In this document: positions 1 through 6,245 of the stretch, one piece after another
Position numbering within the stretch: position 1 is the first letter of the stretch
How the letters are laid out: each line of letters begins with the position of its first letter
Translations under genes and position numbers: made by a program
The notes under the pieces: generated by a model
Seen by the model: the letters and a program-made list of their open reading frames with translations, nothing else
What the model was told of the DNA's origin: nothing
Database searches by the model: none
Assembly (NCBI GenBank): GCA_002479805.1
Contig: DLPB01000024.1
Location: forward strand, 7,637-24,522
Origin: Micrococcales bacterium UBA7469
GTDB taxonomy: Bacteria; Actinomycetota; Actinomycetes; Actinomycetales; Microbacteriaceae
DNA: 16,886 bases
Direction: 5' to 3'

Positions 1-458
1 GCGATGATTGGGAAAAAGTTTGAATCGTGATTCCAGCGAGGAACAATGTGCTGGTGCAGGTGTCCGGCAATGCCCGCTCCCGCAACTTGACCTTGGTTCA
101 TCCCGATGTTAAACCCGTGAGCGCCAGAAACCTTCCGCAAAGTCCGCATTGCCTGCTGGGTAAGCAATCCAATTTCAGCGACCTCTTGCTCATTGGCATT
201 GTCATAGGTGTCGACGTGGCGGTACGGACAGACCAGCAGGTGGCCGGCGTTGTAAGGGAATAGGTTCAAAAGCACGAAGCAAGTCTCACCCCGATAGACG
301 ATGAGTGCCTCTTCATCGGTCTTTTTTGGCCCGAGGCAAAATGGACACTCTTCGTCCGGCGGTTGCTGTCCAGTCTGCAGGTAAACCAAGCGGTGCGGAG
401 TCCACAGCCGCTGAAAGTCATCTTCCATGCCCGACATCGACTCTAAGAAATCGCTCAT
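1..458 (-). CDS. HIT-domain protein, probable Ap4A phosphorylase/hydrolase (3' end outside window)
   Basis: Translation of the minus strand gives 152 visible residues with no stop before the window edge. The histidine triad HLHQHIVPRW lies at residues 133-142 (H133, H135, H137); the last His of the triad is the catalytic nucleophile in HIT enzymes. An N-terminal CxxC (C38, C41, in ECPFC) resembles the metal-binding cysteines of the actinobacterial Ap4A phosphorylase group (Rv2613c-like), and the segment NLFPYNAGHLLV is typical of HIT folds. The start ATG overlaps the thrS stop by one base (TAATG), so translation is probably coupled to thrS; later Met codons at residues 8 and 11 are less likely. 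The thrS-HIT order matches M. tuberculosis Rv2614c-Rv2613c as I recall it. Family assignment is firm; the exact dinucleotide substrate is inference. Confidence 0.92.
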   Translation of the reverse strand, partial: MSDFLESMSGMEDDFQRLWTPHRLVYLQTGQQPPDEECPFCLGPKKTDEEALIVYRGETCFVLLNLFPYNAGHLLVCPYRHVDTYDNANEQEVAEIGLLTQQAMRTLRKVSGAHGFNIGMNQGQVAGAGIAGHLHQHIVPRWNHDSNFFPII

Positions 459-2443
459 TAGACCTGAGTCTTCGATTCGATGGAATCAAGAATGATCTTC
501 AACGCTTGCTCCTTAGTAAGGTCATTCTCCTGAGAGCCATCTCGGTAGCGGAAGCTAAAGGTGCCATTCTCGACATCGCGGCCACCCGCCAGCAGAATAA
601 ACGGCACTTTAGCGAGGGTGTGATCGCGAATCTTCTTTTGCATGCGATTATCGGAACGATCCACTTCGGCCCGGACGCCTCTTTGTCTCAGTTCCTGCGT
701 GAAATCCTCCAGGTAATCGGCAAAATCATCTGCCACTGGAACACCAACTACCTGAACTGGTGCCAACCAAGGTGGGAAGTGTCCGGCGTAGTGCTCGGTC
801 AGTACACCAAAGAATCGCTCGATGGAGCCAAATAGAGCGCGGTGAATCATGATTGGCCGATGGCGCTCTCCGTCTGCCCCAACGTACTCGAGGTCGAAGC
901 GCTCAGGTAGGTTGAAATCGAGCTGAATCGTAGACATCTGCCAGGTGCGACCGATGGCATCCCTGGCCTGCACCGAAATCTTCGGGCCGTAGAAGGCTGC
1001 CCCGCCTGGATCTGGAACTAGGTTCAGGCCAGACTTCTGAGCAACCTCAGCAAGTGTGTTAGTTGCTCGGTCCCACAGCTCATCGCTACCGACGAACTTT
1101 GGGTTCTCGGGGTCGCGAGTGGAGAGTTCTAGGTAGAAATCGTTTAGGCCATAATCACGCAACAGGCCCAATACGAAGTCCAGCACCTTGGTCAATTCGA
1201 TCTCGAGTTGGTCGCTGGTCACAAATAGGTGGGCGTCATCTTGGGTCATGCCGCGAACTCGAGTTAATCCATGCAGCACACCGGATTTCTCGTAGCGGTA
1301 GACCGACCCGAATTCGAACATCCGAAGCGGTAGCTCGCGATAGCTTCGCGAGCGAGAGCGGAAAATCAGAATGTGGAACGGGCAATTCATGGGCTTGAGG
1401 TAGTAATCCTGACCCTGCTTTCGCAACGCCCCGTCTTCGCCATACTCGGCATCCAGCTTCATTGCCGGGAACATGCCGTCCGAATACCACTGCAGGTGAC
1501 CAGAAATCTCAAATAGGTTGCCCTTGGTGATGTGCGGTGAGTAAACGAATTCGTAACCAGCTTCTTCGTGACGCTTGCGGCTGTAGTCCTCCATAACCCG
1601 GCGAACGATTCCACCCTTGGGGTGGAACACCGCAAGTCCTGAGCCGATCTCATCCGGGAAGCTGAAAAGATCCAGTTCAACACCAAGCTTTCGGTGGTCA
1701 CGTCTGGCCGCTTCTTCGAGCCTTTCCAGGTGAGCATCGTGCTGCTCCTGGGTGGGCCATGCCGTTCCATAAATGCGTTGCAACTGCTTATTGTTCTCAT
1801 TGCCACGCCAATAAGCGGCTGCGGATCGAGTCAGCGAGAAGCCCTTGCCGATTCCGCGAGTGTTTGGCAGGTGTGGACCGCGGCATAGATCGCGCCAGGC
1901 AACTGTGCCGTCTGGGTTGAGGTTTTCATATACCGATAGGCCGCCAGCACCCACCTCGGCTGATCCTTCACCGACATCTGAGCTCTTCAGGCCAATCAAC
2001 TCGAGCTTGTATGGCTCGTTTTTCATTAGTTCGCGGGCTTCGTCATCTGATACTTCACGTCGCACGAAACGCTGCGACTTACCCACCAGTTCCTTCATGC
2101 GCTTCTCGATGCGCTTTAGGTCCTCTGGCTTGAATGCCTCTGGGACGTCAAAATCGAAGTAGAAGCCGTCTTTAATAGGAGGGCCGATGCCGAGCTTTGC
2201 CGGATCAAACATCTCCTGAACAGCTTGAGCCATCACATGGGCGGTGGAGTGTCTGAGGATAGATAGGCCATCTTCGGACGCGATGTCGACGCCTTCGACC
2301 TTGTCCCCCTCGGCCAGTTTGTAACTGAGATCTTTGAGTTCGCCGTTTACCCTAAGCGCAATGATTGAGCGGTCCTCGAATAGTCCAAAGCCATCCGCTC
2401 CCTCACTTACCTGGTGAGTTTTGCCTGCAAGTTCGATGTTCAC
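458..2443 (-). CDS. thrS: Threonyl-tRNA synthetase
   Basis: Charges tRNA-Thr with threonine in the cytoplasm. With the chosen start the protein has 661 residues, in the usual family range. Order: TGS domain (about 1-60); editing domain with HSTAH (65-69) and CxxxH (C187, H191, in CRGPH); class II catalytic core with predicted zinc ligands C354 (KPMNC), H405 (DDAHLF) and H534 (MIHRALFGS); C-terminal anticodon-binding domain from about 563. I chose the GTG at 2443 because AGGAG sits 5 nt upstream and the TGS domain begins there. An in-frame GTG at 2479 would add 12 residues not expected in the family and has no clear ribosome binding site. The stop overlaps the HIT gene start by one base, so the two form one transcript. 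Divergent from the VIT gene; no T-box or other leader element fits the short upstream region. Confidence 0.97.
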   Translation of the reverse strand: MNIELAGKTHQVSEGADGFGLFEDRSIIALRVNGELKDLSYKLAEGDKVEGVDIASEDGLSILRHSTAHVMAQAVQEMFDPAKLGIGPPIKDGFYFDFDVPEAFKPEDLKRIEKRMKELVGKSQRFVRREVSDDEARELMKNEPYKLELIGLKSSDVGEGSAEVGAGGLSVYENLNPDGTVAWRDLCRGPHLPNTRGIGKGFSLTRSAAAYWRGNENNKQLQRIYGTAWPTQEQHDAHLERLEEAARRDHRKLGVELDLFSFPDEIGSGLAVFHPKGGIVRRVMEDYSRKRHEEAGYEFVYSPHITKGNLFEISGHLQWYSDGMFPAMKLDAEYGEDGALRKQGQDYYLKPMNCPFHILIFRSRSRSYRELPLRMFEFGSVYRYEKSGVLHGLTRVRGMTQDDAHLFVTSDQLEIELTKVLDFVLGLLRDYGLNDFYLELSTRDPENPKFVGSDELWDRATNTLAEVAQKSGLNLVPDPGGAAFYGPKISVQARDAIGRTWQMSTIQLDFNLPERFDLEYVGADGERHRPIMIHRALFGSIERFFGVLTEHYAGHFPPWLAPVQVVGVPVADDFADYLEDFTQELRQRGVRAEVDRSDNRMQKKIRDHTLAKVPFILLAGGRDVENGTFSFRYRDGSQENDLTKEQALKIILDSIESKTQV

Positions 2444-2448
2444 ACTCG

Positions 2449-2453
2449 CTCCT
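2449..2453 (-). promoter_or_regulatory. Ribosome binding site that fixes the thrS start
   Basis: AGGAG on the minus strand, 5 nt before the GTG at 2443. It lies inside the longer open frame that begins at 2479, so it argues for the shorter 661-residue ThrRS. Confidence 0.75.
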
Positions 2454-2530
2454 AACTCGTGAAGTCTAATCGCTATCACTCAGGCACGCCTTACTAGACA
2501 GCCCCTTTACTTTGCCGTTGAATTTCAGTC

Positions 2531-3064
2531 ATGGAAGCAGCACAGAGGGCCCTAGAGGTCAAACTCAATTGGCTTAGGGCCGCAGTACTGGGTGCAAACG
2601 ACGGCATCGTCTCTATCGCGGGTGTCGTGATCGGTGTCGCAAGTGCCGGAGCGGATAAGGGAACCGTCCTGCTCTCGGGAGTGGCAGCCGTGGTGGCTGG
2701 TGCAGTTTCGATGGGTGGTGGTGAGTACACCTCCGTTAGCGCACAACGTGATACCGAGTTAGCTCACGGTAAGAACCCGAAGAACACCTCTGCACACCCC
2801 TGGCAGGCAGCTTTCAGTTCGTTTGTGGCGTTTTCTGCGGGCGCTGCGCTTCCAATGCTGGCTGTAATTGGCCCCTGGGATGCATACCGCGTTGAGGTAA
2901 CCTCGGCCGCGGTTGTCCTAGCACTGGCAACCACTGGCTTCTGGGCTGCCAAGGTTGGCAACGCGCCGGTTGGAAAGAGCGTCATGAGAAACGTTTTGGT
3001 GTCCTTGGTAACGGTCGGACTTTCCTACGGAATTGGCACACTTCTTGGCGTGGCGGTGCTCTAG
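2531..3064 (+). CDS. VIT/CCC1 family membrane transporter, short form without the cytosolic domain
   Basis: Predicted five-helix membrane protein of 177 residues of the VIT1/CCC1 (DUF125) family, which moves Fe2+/Mn2+ across membranes. Helices fall at about 15-40, 43-66, 93-114, 121-142 and 151-176. Family signatures are clear: WLRAAVLGANDGIVS (D24), MGGGEY (M61, E65) and SVSAQRDTE just after helix 2. Typical bacterial members are about 230-240 residues, with a cytosolic Glu-rich helical metal-binding domain between helices 2 and 3. Here that link is only some 18 residues (TELAHGKNPKNTSAHPW), so the domain seems to be absent with the frame kept open. The ATG at 2531 has no good ribosome binding site. 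TGAATT sits 6 nt before it, so a leaderless or near-leaderless message is possible. mqo follows after 18 nt on the same strand. Substrate and direction are inference. Confidence 0.82.
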   Translation: MEAAQRALEVKLNWLRAAVLGANDGIVSIAGVVIGVASAGADKGTVLLSGVAAVVAGAVSMGGGEYTSVSAQRDTELAHGKNPKNTSAHPWQAAFSSFVAFSAGAALPMLAVIGPWDAYRVEVTSAAVVLALATTGFWAAKVGNAPVGKSVMRNVLVSLVTVGLSYGIGTLLGVAVL

Positions 3065-3070
3065 GTAAGT

Positions 3071-3076
3071 TACCCT
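3071..3076 (+). promoter_or_regulatory. Possible -10 element for a leaderless mqo transcript
   Basis: TACCCT fits the actinobacterial -10 pattern TAnnnT and ends 6 nt before the GTG start of mqo, where no ribosome binding site is visible. Transcription would then begin at or next to the start codon. No convincing -35 was found. This is inference from spacing. Confidence 0.4.
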
Positions 3077-3082
3077 TTTACG

Positions 3083-4552
3083 GTGTCAAAAATCGAGCGC
3101 TTTGATCTTGCCCTTGTCGGTGGGGGCATTATGTCCGCAACCCTTGGTGTACTCATAAAGTTAGTAAATCCCAAGGCCAAGATTGTGCTCTTCGAGCGCT
3201 TAGACCAGGTTGCCCTCGAGAGCTCCAACCCCTGGCACAACGCTGGCACCGGCCACGCCGCGCTCTGCGAGCTGAACTACATGCCGGATAGCAAAGATGG
3301 GTCACTTCCAGATCCGTCGAAGGCAATCGCCATCAACGAGCAGTTTCAGGTTTCAAGGCAGTTCTGGTCTGCATTGGTTGCTCTGGGCATTCTTTCCTCC
3401 CCTGAATCTTTCATCCGCACCGTGCCACACATGACATTTGTCCGAGGTGAGAAAGACGTTGACTACCTCGCTAGAAGGTTCGAGGCTCTGAAGCACCAGC
3501 CACTATTCGCGGGGATGCAATTTAGCAAGGACCCAAAAGAGATTGCGAAGTGGGCTCCACTAATCATCGAGGGCAGAGCCCAGGAATCTATTGCGGCTAC
3601 CTTTATCGAGCAGGGCACCGATGTTGATTACGGTGCGATCACCCAGCAGCTGATTTCATGGCTGACCAAAAAGGGCGTTCAGGTTGAAACTTCAGTGGAG
3701 GTAAATAACCTCTACCAATATCAGGACGGTGCATGGCAGCTTTCACTTTCCGGTGAACACTATCAGCGCATCGTGCGGGCTGACAGGGTCTTCGTAGGTG
3801 CTGGCGGTTGGGCATTGAAGCTTTTGCAGAAGGCCGGCATCCCAGAGATCAATGGCTACGGCACATTCCCAGTGTCAGGTCACTTCCTGCGCACCGACAA
3901 CCCCGAGGTAGTTGCCAAGCACCAAGCCAAGGTTTACAGCCAAGCCCAAGTAGGCGCTCCACCGATGTCCGTTCCACACCTCGACACTCGAGTTGTTGAT
4001 GGCAAGACCTCGCTACTTTTTGGCCCCTTTGCTGGCCTGAACCCGAAATTCCTAAAGTACGGGTCACTTTTGGATCTGCCGCTCTCAATCCGGCCGAGAA
4101 ACATAATCCCCTACCTCAGCGTTGCCTTGAAGAATTTTGACCTCGTCACCTACCTAATCAAGGAGGTAACGAAGTCTCGCAAGCAGAAGATCGATGGGCT
4201 TAGGGGATTCGTCCCGAATGCAGATCCTGCGGACTGGACCCTCTACGAGGCTGGCCAGCGTGCACAGGTCATCAAGCCAGCCAAGGGTGGTGGCGTGCTG
4301 CAGTTTGGCACCGAAGTGATTGCCTCTAGGGACGGCACCATCTCTGGCCTCTTGGGCGCCTCCCCTGGCGCTTCAGTGTCCGTCTCGGTGATGCTCGATG
4401 TCATGAGCAAGATGTACCCGAATCAAATGGCGGGCTGGGTGAAAGAACTGGGGGAAGTGATTCCGGCCCTGGGAAAGAACCTGAACAACGACCCAAAGCT
4501 TGCCAAGAAGATTCTCGCGGATACCGCGAAGGCTCTAAAGCTAAAGGCTTAA
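3083..4552 (+). CDS. mqo: Malate:quinone oxidoreductase
   Basis: FAD-dependent, membrane-associated enzyme that oxidises L-malate to oxaloacetate and passes electrons to quinone, replacing or supplementing NAD-linked malate dehydrogenase. Length 489 residues, close to actinobacterial Mqo (about 490-500). The N-terminal dinucleotide-binding motif VGGGIMSATLG (12-22) is specific to Mqo, followed by an acidic residue at the end of strand 2 (IVLFER). Other Mqo-like segments are NPWHNAGTGHAALCELNY (about 49-66), GTDVDYGA (about 178-185) and the C-terminal FAD contact region GLLGASPGASVSVSVMLDVM. It starts with GTG at 3083 and has no ribosome binding site; the TAnnnT box 6 nt upstream suggests a leaderless message. 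It ends just before a strong terminator. Confidence 0.97.
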   Translation: MSKIERFDLALVGGGIMSATLGVLIKLVNPKAKIVLFERLDQVALESSNPWHNAGTGHAALCELNYMPDSKDGSLPDPSKAIAINEQFQVSRQFWSALVALGILSSPESFIRTVPHMTFVRGEKDVDYLARRFEALKHQPLFAGMQFSKDPKEIAKWAPLIIEGRAQESIAATFIEQGTDVDYGAITQQLISWLTKKGVQVETSVEVNNLYQYQDGAWQLSLSGEHYQRIVRADRVFVGAGGWALKLLQKAGIPEINGYGTFPVSGHFLRTDNPEVVAKHQAKVYSQAQVGAPPMSVPHLDTRVVDGKTSLLFGPFAGLNPKFLKYGSLLDLPLSIRPRNIIPYLSVALKNFDLVTYLIKEVTKSRKQKIDGLRGFVPNADPADWTLYEAGQRAQVIKPAKGGGVLQFGTEVIASRDGTISGLLGASPGASVSVSVMLDVMSKMYPNQMAGWVKELGEVIPALGKNLNNDPKLAKKILADTAKALKLKA

Positions 4553-4555
4553 GGA

Positions 4556-4583
4556 AAAATCCCCACCGCCTGGTGGGGATTTT
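4556..4583. terminator. Bidirectional rho-independent terminator
   Basis: A perfect 12-bp inverted repeat, AAAATCCCCACC and GGTGGGGATTTT, with a 4-nt loop GCCT. The A/T flanks give a U-rich tail in both directions. It lies between the mqo stop and the 3' end of tRNA-Val, so it can end both convergent transcripts. Confidence 0.93.
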
Positions 4584-4593
4584 CTATTTTTCT

Positions 4594-4668
4594 TGGTGGG
4601 CGATACTGGGTTCGAACCAGTGACCTCTTCCGTGTCAGGGAAGCGCGCTACCACTGCGCCAATCGCCC
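4594..4668 (-). tRNA. tRNA-Val (anticodon GAC)
   Basis: 75 nt including an encoded CCA. Acceptor GGGCGAT pairs with ATCGCCC, discriminator A. Anticodon stem CTTCC/GGAAG encloses the loop CTGACAC with anticodon GAC, and the T arm is ACTGG-TTCGAAC-CCAGT. It is last in the three-tRNA cluster and the only one with a genome-encoded CCA. Confidence 0.97.
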
Positions 4669-4682
4669 GGGTTGTTGCTTTG

Positions 4683-4753
4683 AGGTGAAGACGGGATTCG
4701 AACCCGTGTACACGGCTTTGCAGGCCGCTGCCTCGCCTCTCGGCCACTCCACC
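4683..4753 (-). tRNA. tRNA-Cys (anticodon GCA)
   Basis: 71 nt without CCA (the next bases are CAA, so CCA must be added enzymatically). Acceptor GGTGGAG pairs with CTTCACC including a G-T pair; discriminator T as expected for tRNA-Cys. Anticodon loop CTGCAAA gives GCA, with a T arm around TTCGAAT. Middle gene of the cluster. Confidence 0.96.
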
Positions 4754-4774
4754 GTCTGTACTTAGGTGCTAGAG

Positions 4775-4847
4775 AGCGGATGACGAGACTCGAACTCGCG
4801 ACCCCAACCTTGGCAAGGTTGTGCGCTACCAACTGCGCTACATCCGC
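4775..4847 (-). tRNA. tRNA-Gly (anticodon GCC)
   Basis: 73 nt without encoded CCA. Acceptor GCGGATG pairs with CATCCGC; discriminator T as expected for tRNA-Gly. Anticodon stem CAACC/GGTTG encloses TTGCCAA with anticodon GCC. First gene of the Gly-Cys-Val cluster, a gene order I recall as common in actinobacteria. Confidence 0.97.
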
Positions 4848-4871
4848 ACGCTCTGTGAACAGAACTAGAAG

Positions 4872-4901
4872 ATTATGCCACAAAAACTCAAGCTTTGTGA
4901 A
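4872..4901 (-). promoter_or_regulatory. Promoter of the tRNA-Gly-Cys-Val cluster
   Basis: Read on the minus strand: -35 TTCACA (4901-4896), 18-nt spacer, -10 CATAAT (4877-4872). Each box matches the sigma-70 consensus at 5 of 6 positions. The predicted start near 4865 leaves a leader of about 18 nt before tRNA-Gly. The promoter lies directly after the amt stop; no terminator separates them, so some read-through from the amt genes is possible. Confidence 0.7.
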
Positions 4902-4915
4902 ATCCTGCAGAACTT

Positions 4916-6184
4916 CTATTTATTGGCGCCCCAACGCGGGTCATCAGCGTGATAAGCCAGCTGCCCGTGCTGGATCGGATCAATTCCGGCTTCCTCCTCA
5001 ACCGACTGCACTCGGAAACCAATCGTCTTCTCAATACCAAAGGCGATCAGCCAGGCCATGACGAAGCTGTAAAGGCCAATCGTCAGCACACCGATCGCCT
5101 GCGCTACGAGCTGATCAGCTGAGTTGCCAAAGAAAAGTCCCACCCCGCGCCCAAAGAGCCCGATGAAAAGAGTTCCGACTATTCCACCAACTAGGTGGAT
5201 GCCCACCACATCAAGTGAGTCGTCAAAGCCAAGTGCGAACTTAAGCTCAATCGCCCAGGCACAGATGACTCCGACCAGCAAGCCCAACACGATGGCCCAA
5301 ACCGGATCCAGGAATGCGCAACTAGGTGTGATAGCTACCGCTCCTGCAATCGCCCCAGATGCGATGCCGACCGCTGTTGGTTTTCCTGCCGTGATTCGCT
5401 CAAATGCAGCCCAGCTCAGCATTGCTGCGGCTGGGGCAATCAGGGTGTTTAAGAAGGCCAACGAGGCAATGCCATCTGCAGCCAACTCACTGCCAGCATT
5501 GAACGCGAACCACCCGAACCAGAGGATGGCAGCCCCAATGAGAGTGAGTGGGACATTGTGAGGCGCGTACATGCCTTTTCTGAAGCCGAAGCGCTTCCCC
5601 AGCACCAACGCTACAGCTAGGGCCGCGGCACCCGAACCCACTTCCACAACCGTTCCGCCAGCGAAGTCCAACAGGCCAACATCCTTGACCAACCAACCGC
5701 CATCGACAATCGAACCGTTCTCATCCAGTGTGAAGTTGAAGACCCAGCCGGCAATTGGGAAATAAACCAGAGTGGCCCAAATGCCGGCAAACAGCATCCA
5801 GGAGCCGAACCTCGCGCGATCAGCGATAGCACCCGAGATCAGTGCAACTGTTATGACCGCGAAGGTTCCCTGGAACGCTGCGAACACGAGGTCAAAACTC
5901 ATGCGCTCGTCGAGGAATTTGTTGAGAAACAGATTCTCAATGTCTATTCCAAGCACCCCATCTACTCCCAAATAACCCGAAGTTCCAGCTCCGGAAAAGG
6001 CAATCGCGTATCCATATGCAATCCAGAGAATGGAGACTAAAGCAAGTGCACCGAAGGACATCATCATCATCGAAACGACAGACGATGCCCGAACCAGGCC
6101 ACCGTAGAAAAACGCAAGGCCGGGTGTCATAAAAAGCACCATGGCGATGCATGTAATCAAGAAATAGATTTGGTCGTTTTGCAT
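4916..6184 (-). CDS. amtB: Ammonium transporter, Amt/MEP family, with Glu at the first twin-His position
   Basis: Eleven-helix-type inner-membrane ammonium channel/transporter, 422 residues. Family motifs: TPGLAFFYGGL (20-30), DFAGGT (173-178), WFGWFAFNAGSEL (222-234, with F228 and S232 matching E. coli F215 and S219) and DDSLDVVGIHLVGG (321-334). The C-terminal tail carries the EEEAGID...HGQLAY segment usual in PII-regulated Amts. The second pore histidine is present (H330), but the first is E181, codon GAA at 5644-5642. It sits 8 residues after D173, the same offset as D160 to H168 in E. coli AmtB. The upstream paralogue has His at the identical position 181. AGGAG lies 5 nt before the ATG. 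It is downstream of the second amt, separated by 61 nt holding a strong hairpin; no glnK is nearby. Transport of ammonium is likely, but the mechanism may differ from that of its partner. Confidence 0.95.
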   Translation of the reverse strand: MQNDQIYFLITCIAMVLFMTPGLAFFYGGLVRASSVVSMMMMSFGALALVSILWIAYGYAIAFSGAGTSGYLGVDGVLGIDIENLFLNKFLDERMSFDLVFAAFQGTFAVITVALISGAIADRARFGSWMLFAGIWATLVYFPIAGWVFNFTLDENGSIVDGGWLVKDVGLLDFAGGTVVEVGSGAAALAVALVLGKRFGFRKGMYAPHNVPLTLIGAAILWFGWFAFNAGSELAADGIASLAFLNTLIAPAAAMLSWAAFERITAGKPTAVGIASGAIAGAVAITPSCAFLDPVWAIVLGLLVGVICAWAIELKFALGFDDSLDVVGIHLVGGIVGTLFIGLFGRGVGLFFGNSADQLVAQAIGVLTIGLYSFVMAWLIAFGIEKTIGFRVQSVEEEAGIDPIQHGQLAYHADDPRWGANK

Positions 6185-6198
6185 TTTCTCTCCTCACG

Positions 6199-6233
6199 CA
6201 AATACTCCCCCAGCGTGGCTGAGGGAGTATTTG
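6199..6233 (-). repeat. Strong hairpin between the two amt genes
   Basis: Arms CAAATACTCCC (6199-6209) and GGGAGTATTTG (6223-6233) are perfect complements. In the minus-strand RNA a U-G wobble plus CAGC/GCUG extend this to a 16-bp helix with a CAC loop. On the plus strand the same position is a C-A mismatch, so the structure fits the amt transcript best. There is no following U tract, and the ribosome binding site of the downstream amt begins 4 nt later. It is therefore better read as a leaky terminator, attenuator or RNA-stability element than as a full terminator. Confidence 0.75.
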
Positions 6234-6245
6234 AGCGTCTAGTGA

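Noticed and set aside
305..835. Plus-strand open frame of 176 codons
   Set aside because: Lies antisense across the start of the HIT gene and the 3' end of thrS, has no recognisable motif, and its composition follows the real genes on the minus strand.
2444..2530. Possible T-box or other leader control element for thrS
   Set aside because: The gap between thrS and the VIT gene is only about 87 nt and holds no specifier loop or terminator-like stem.
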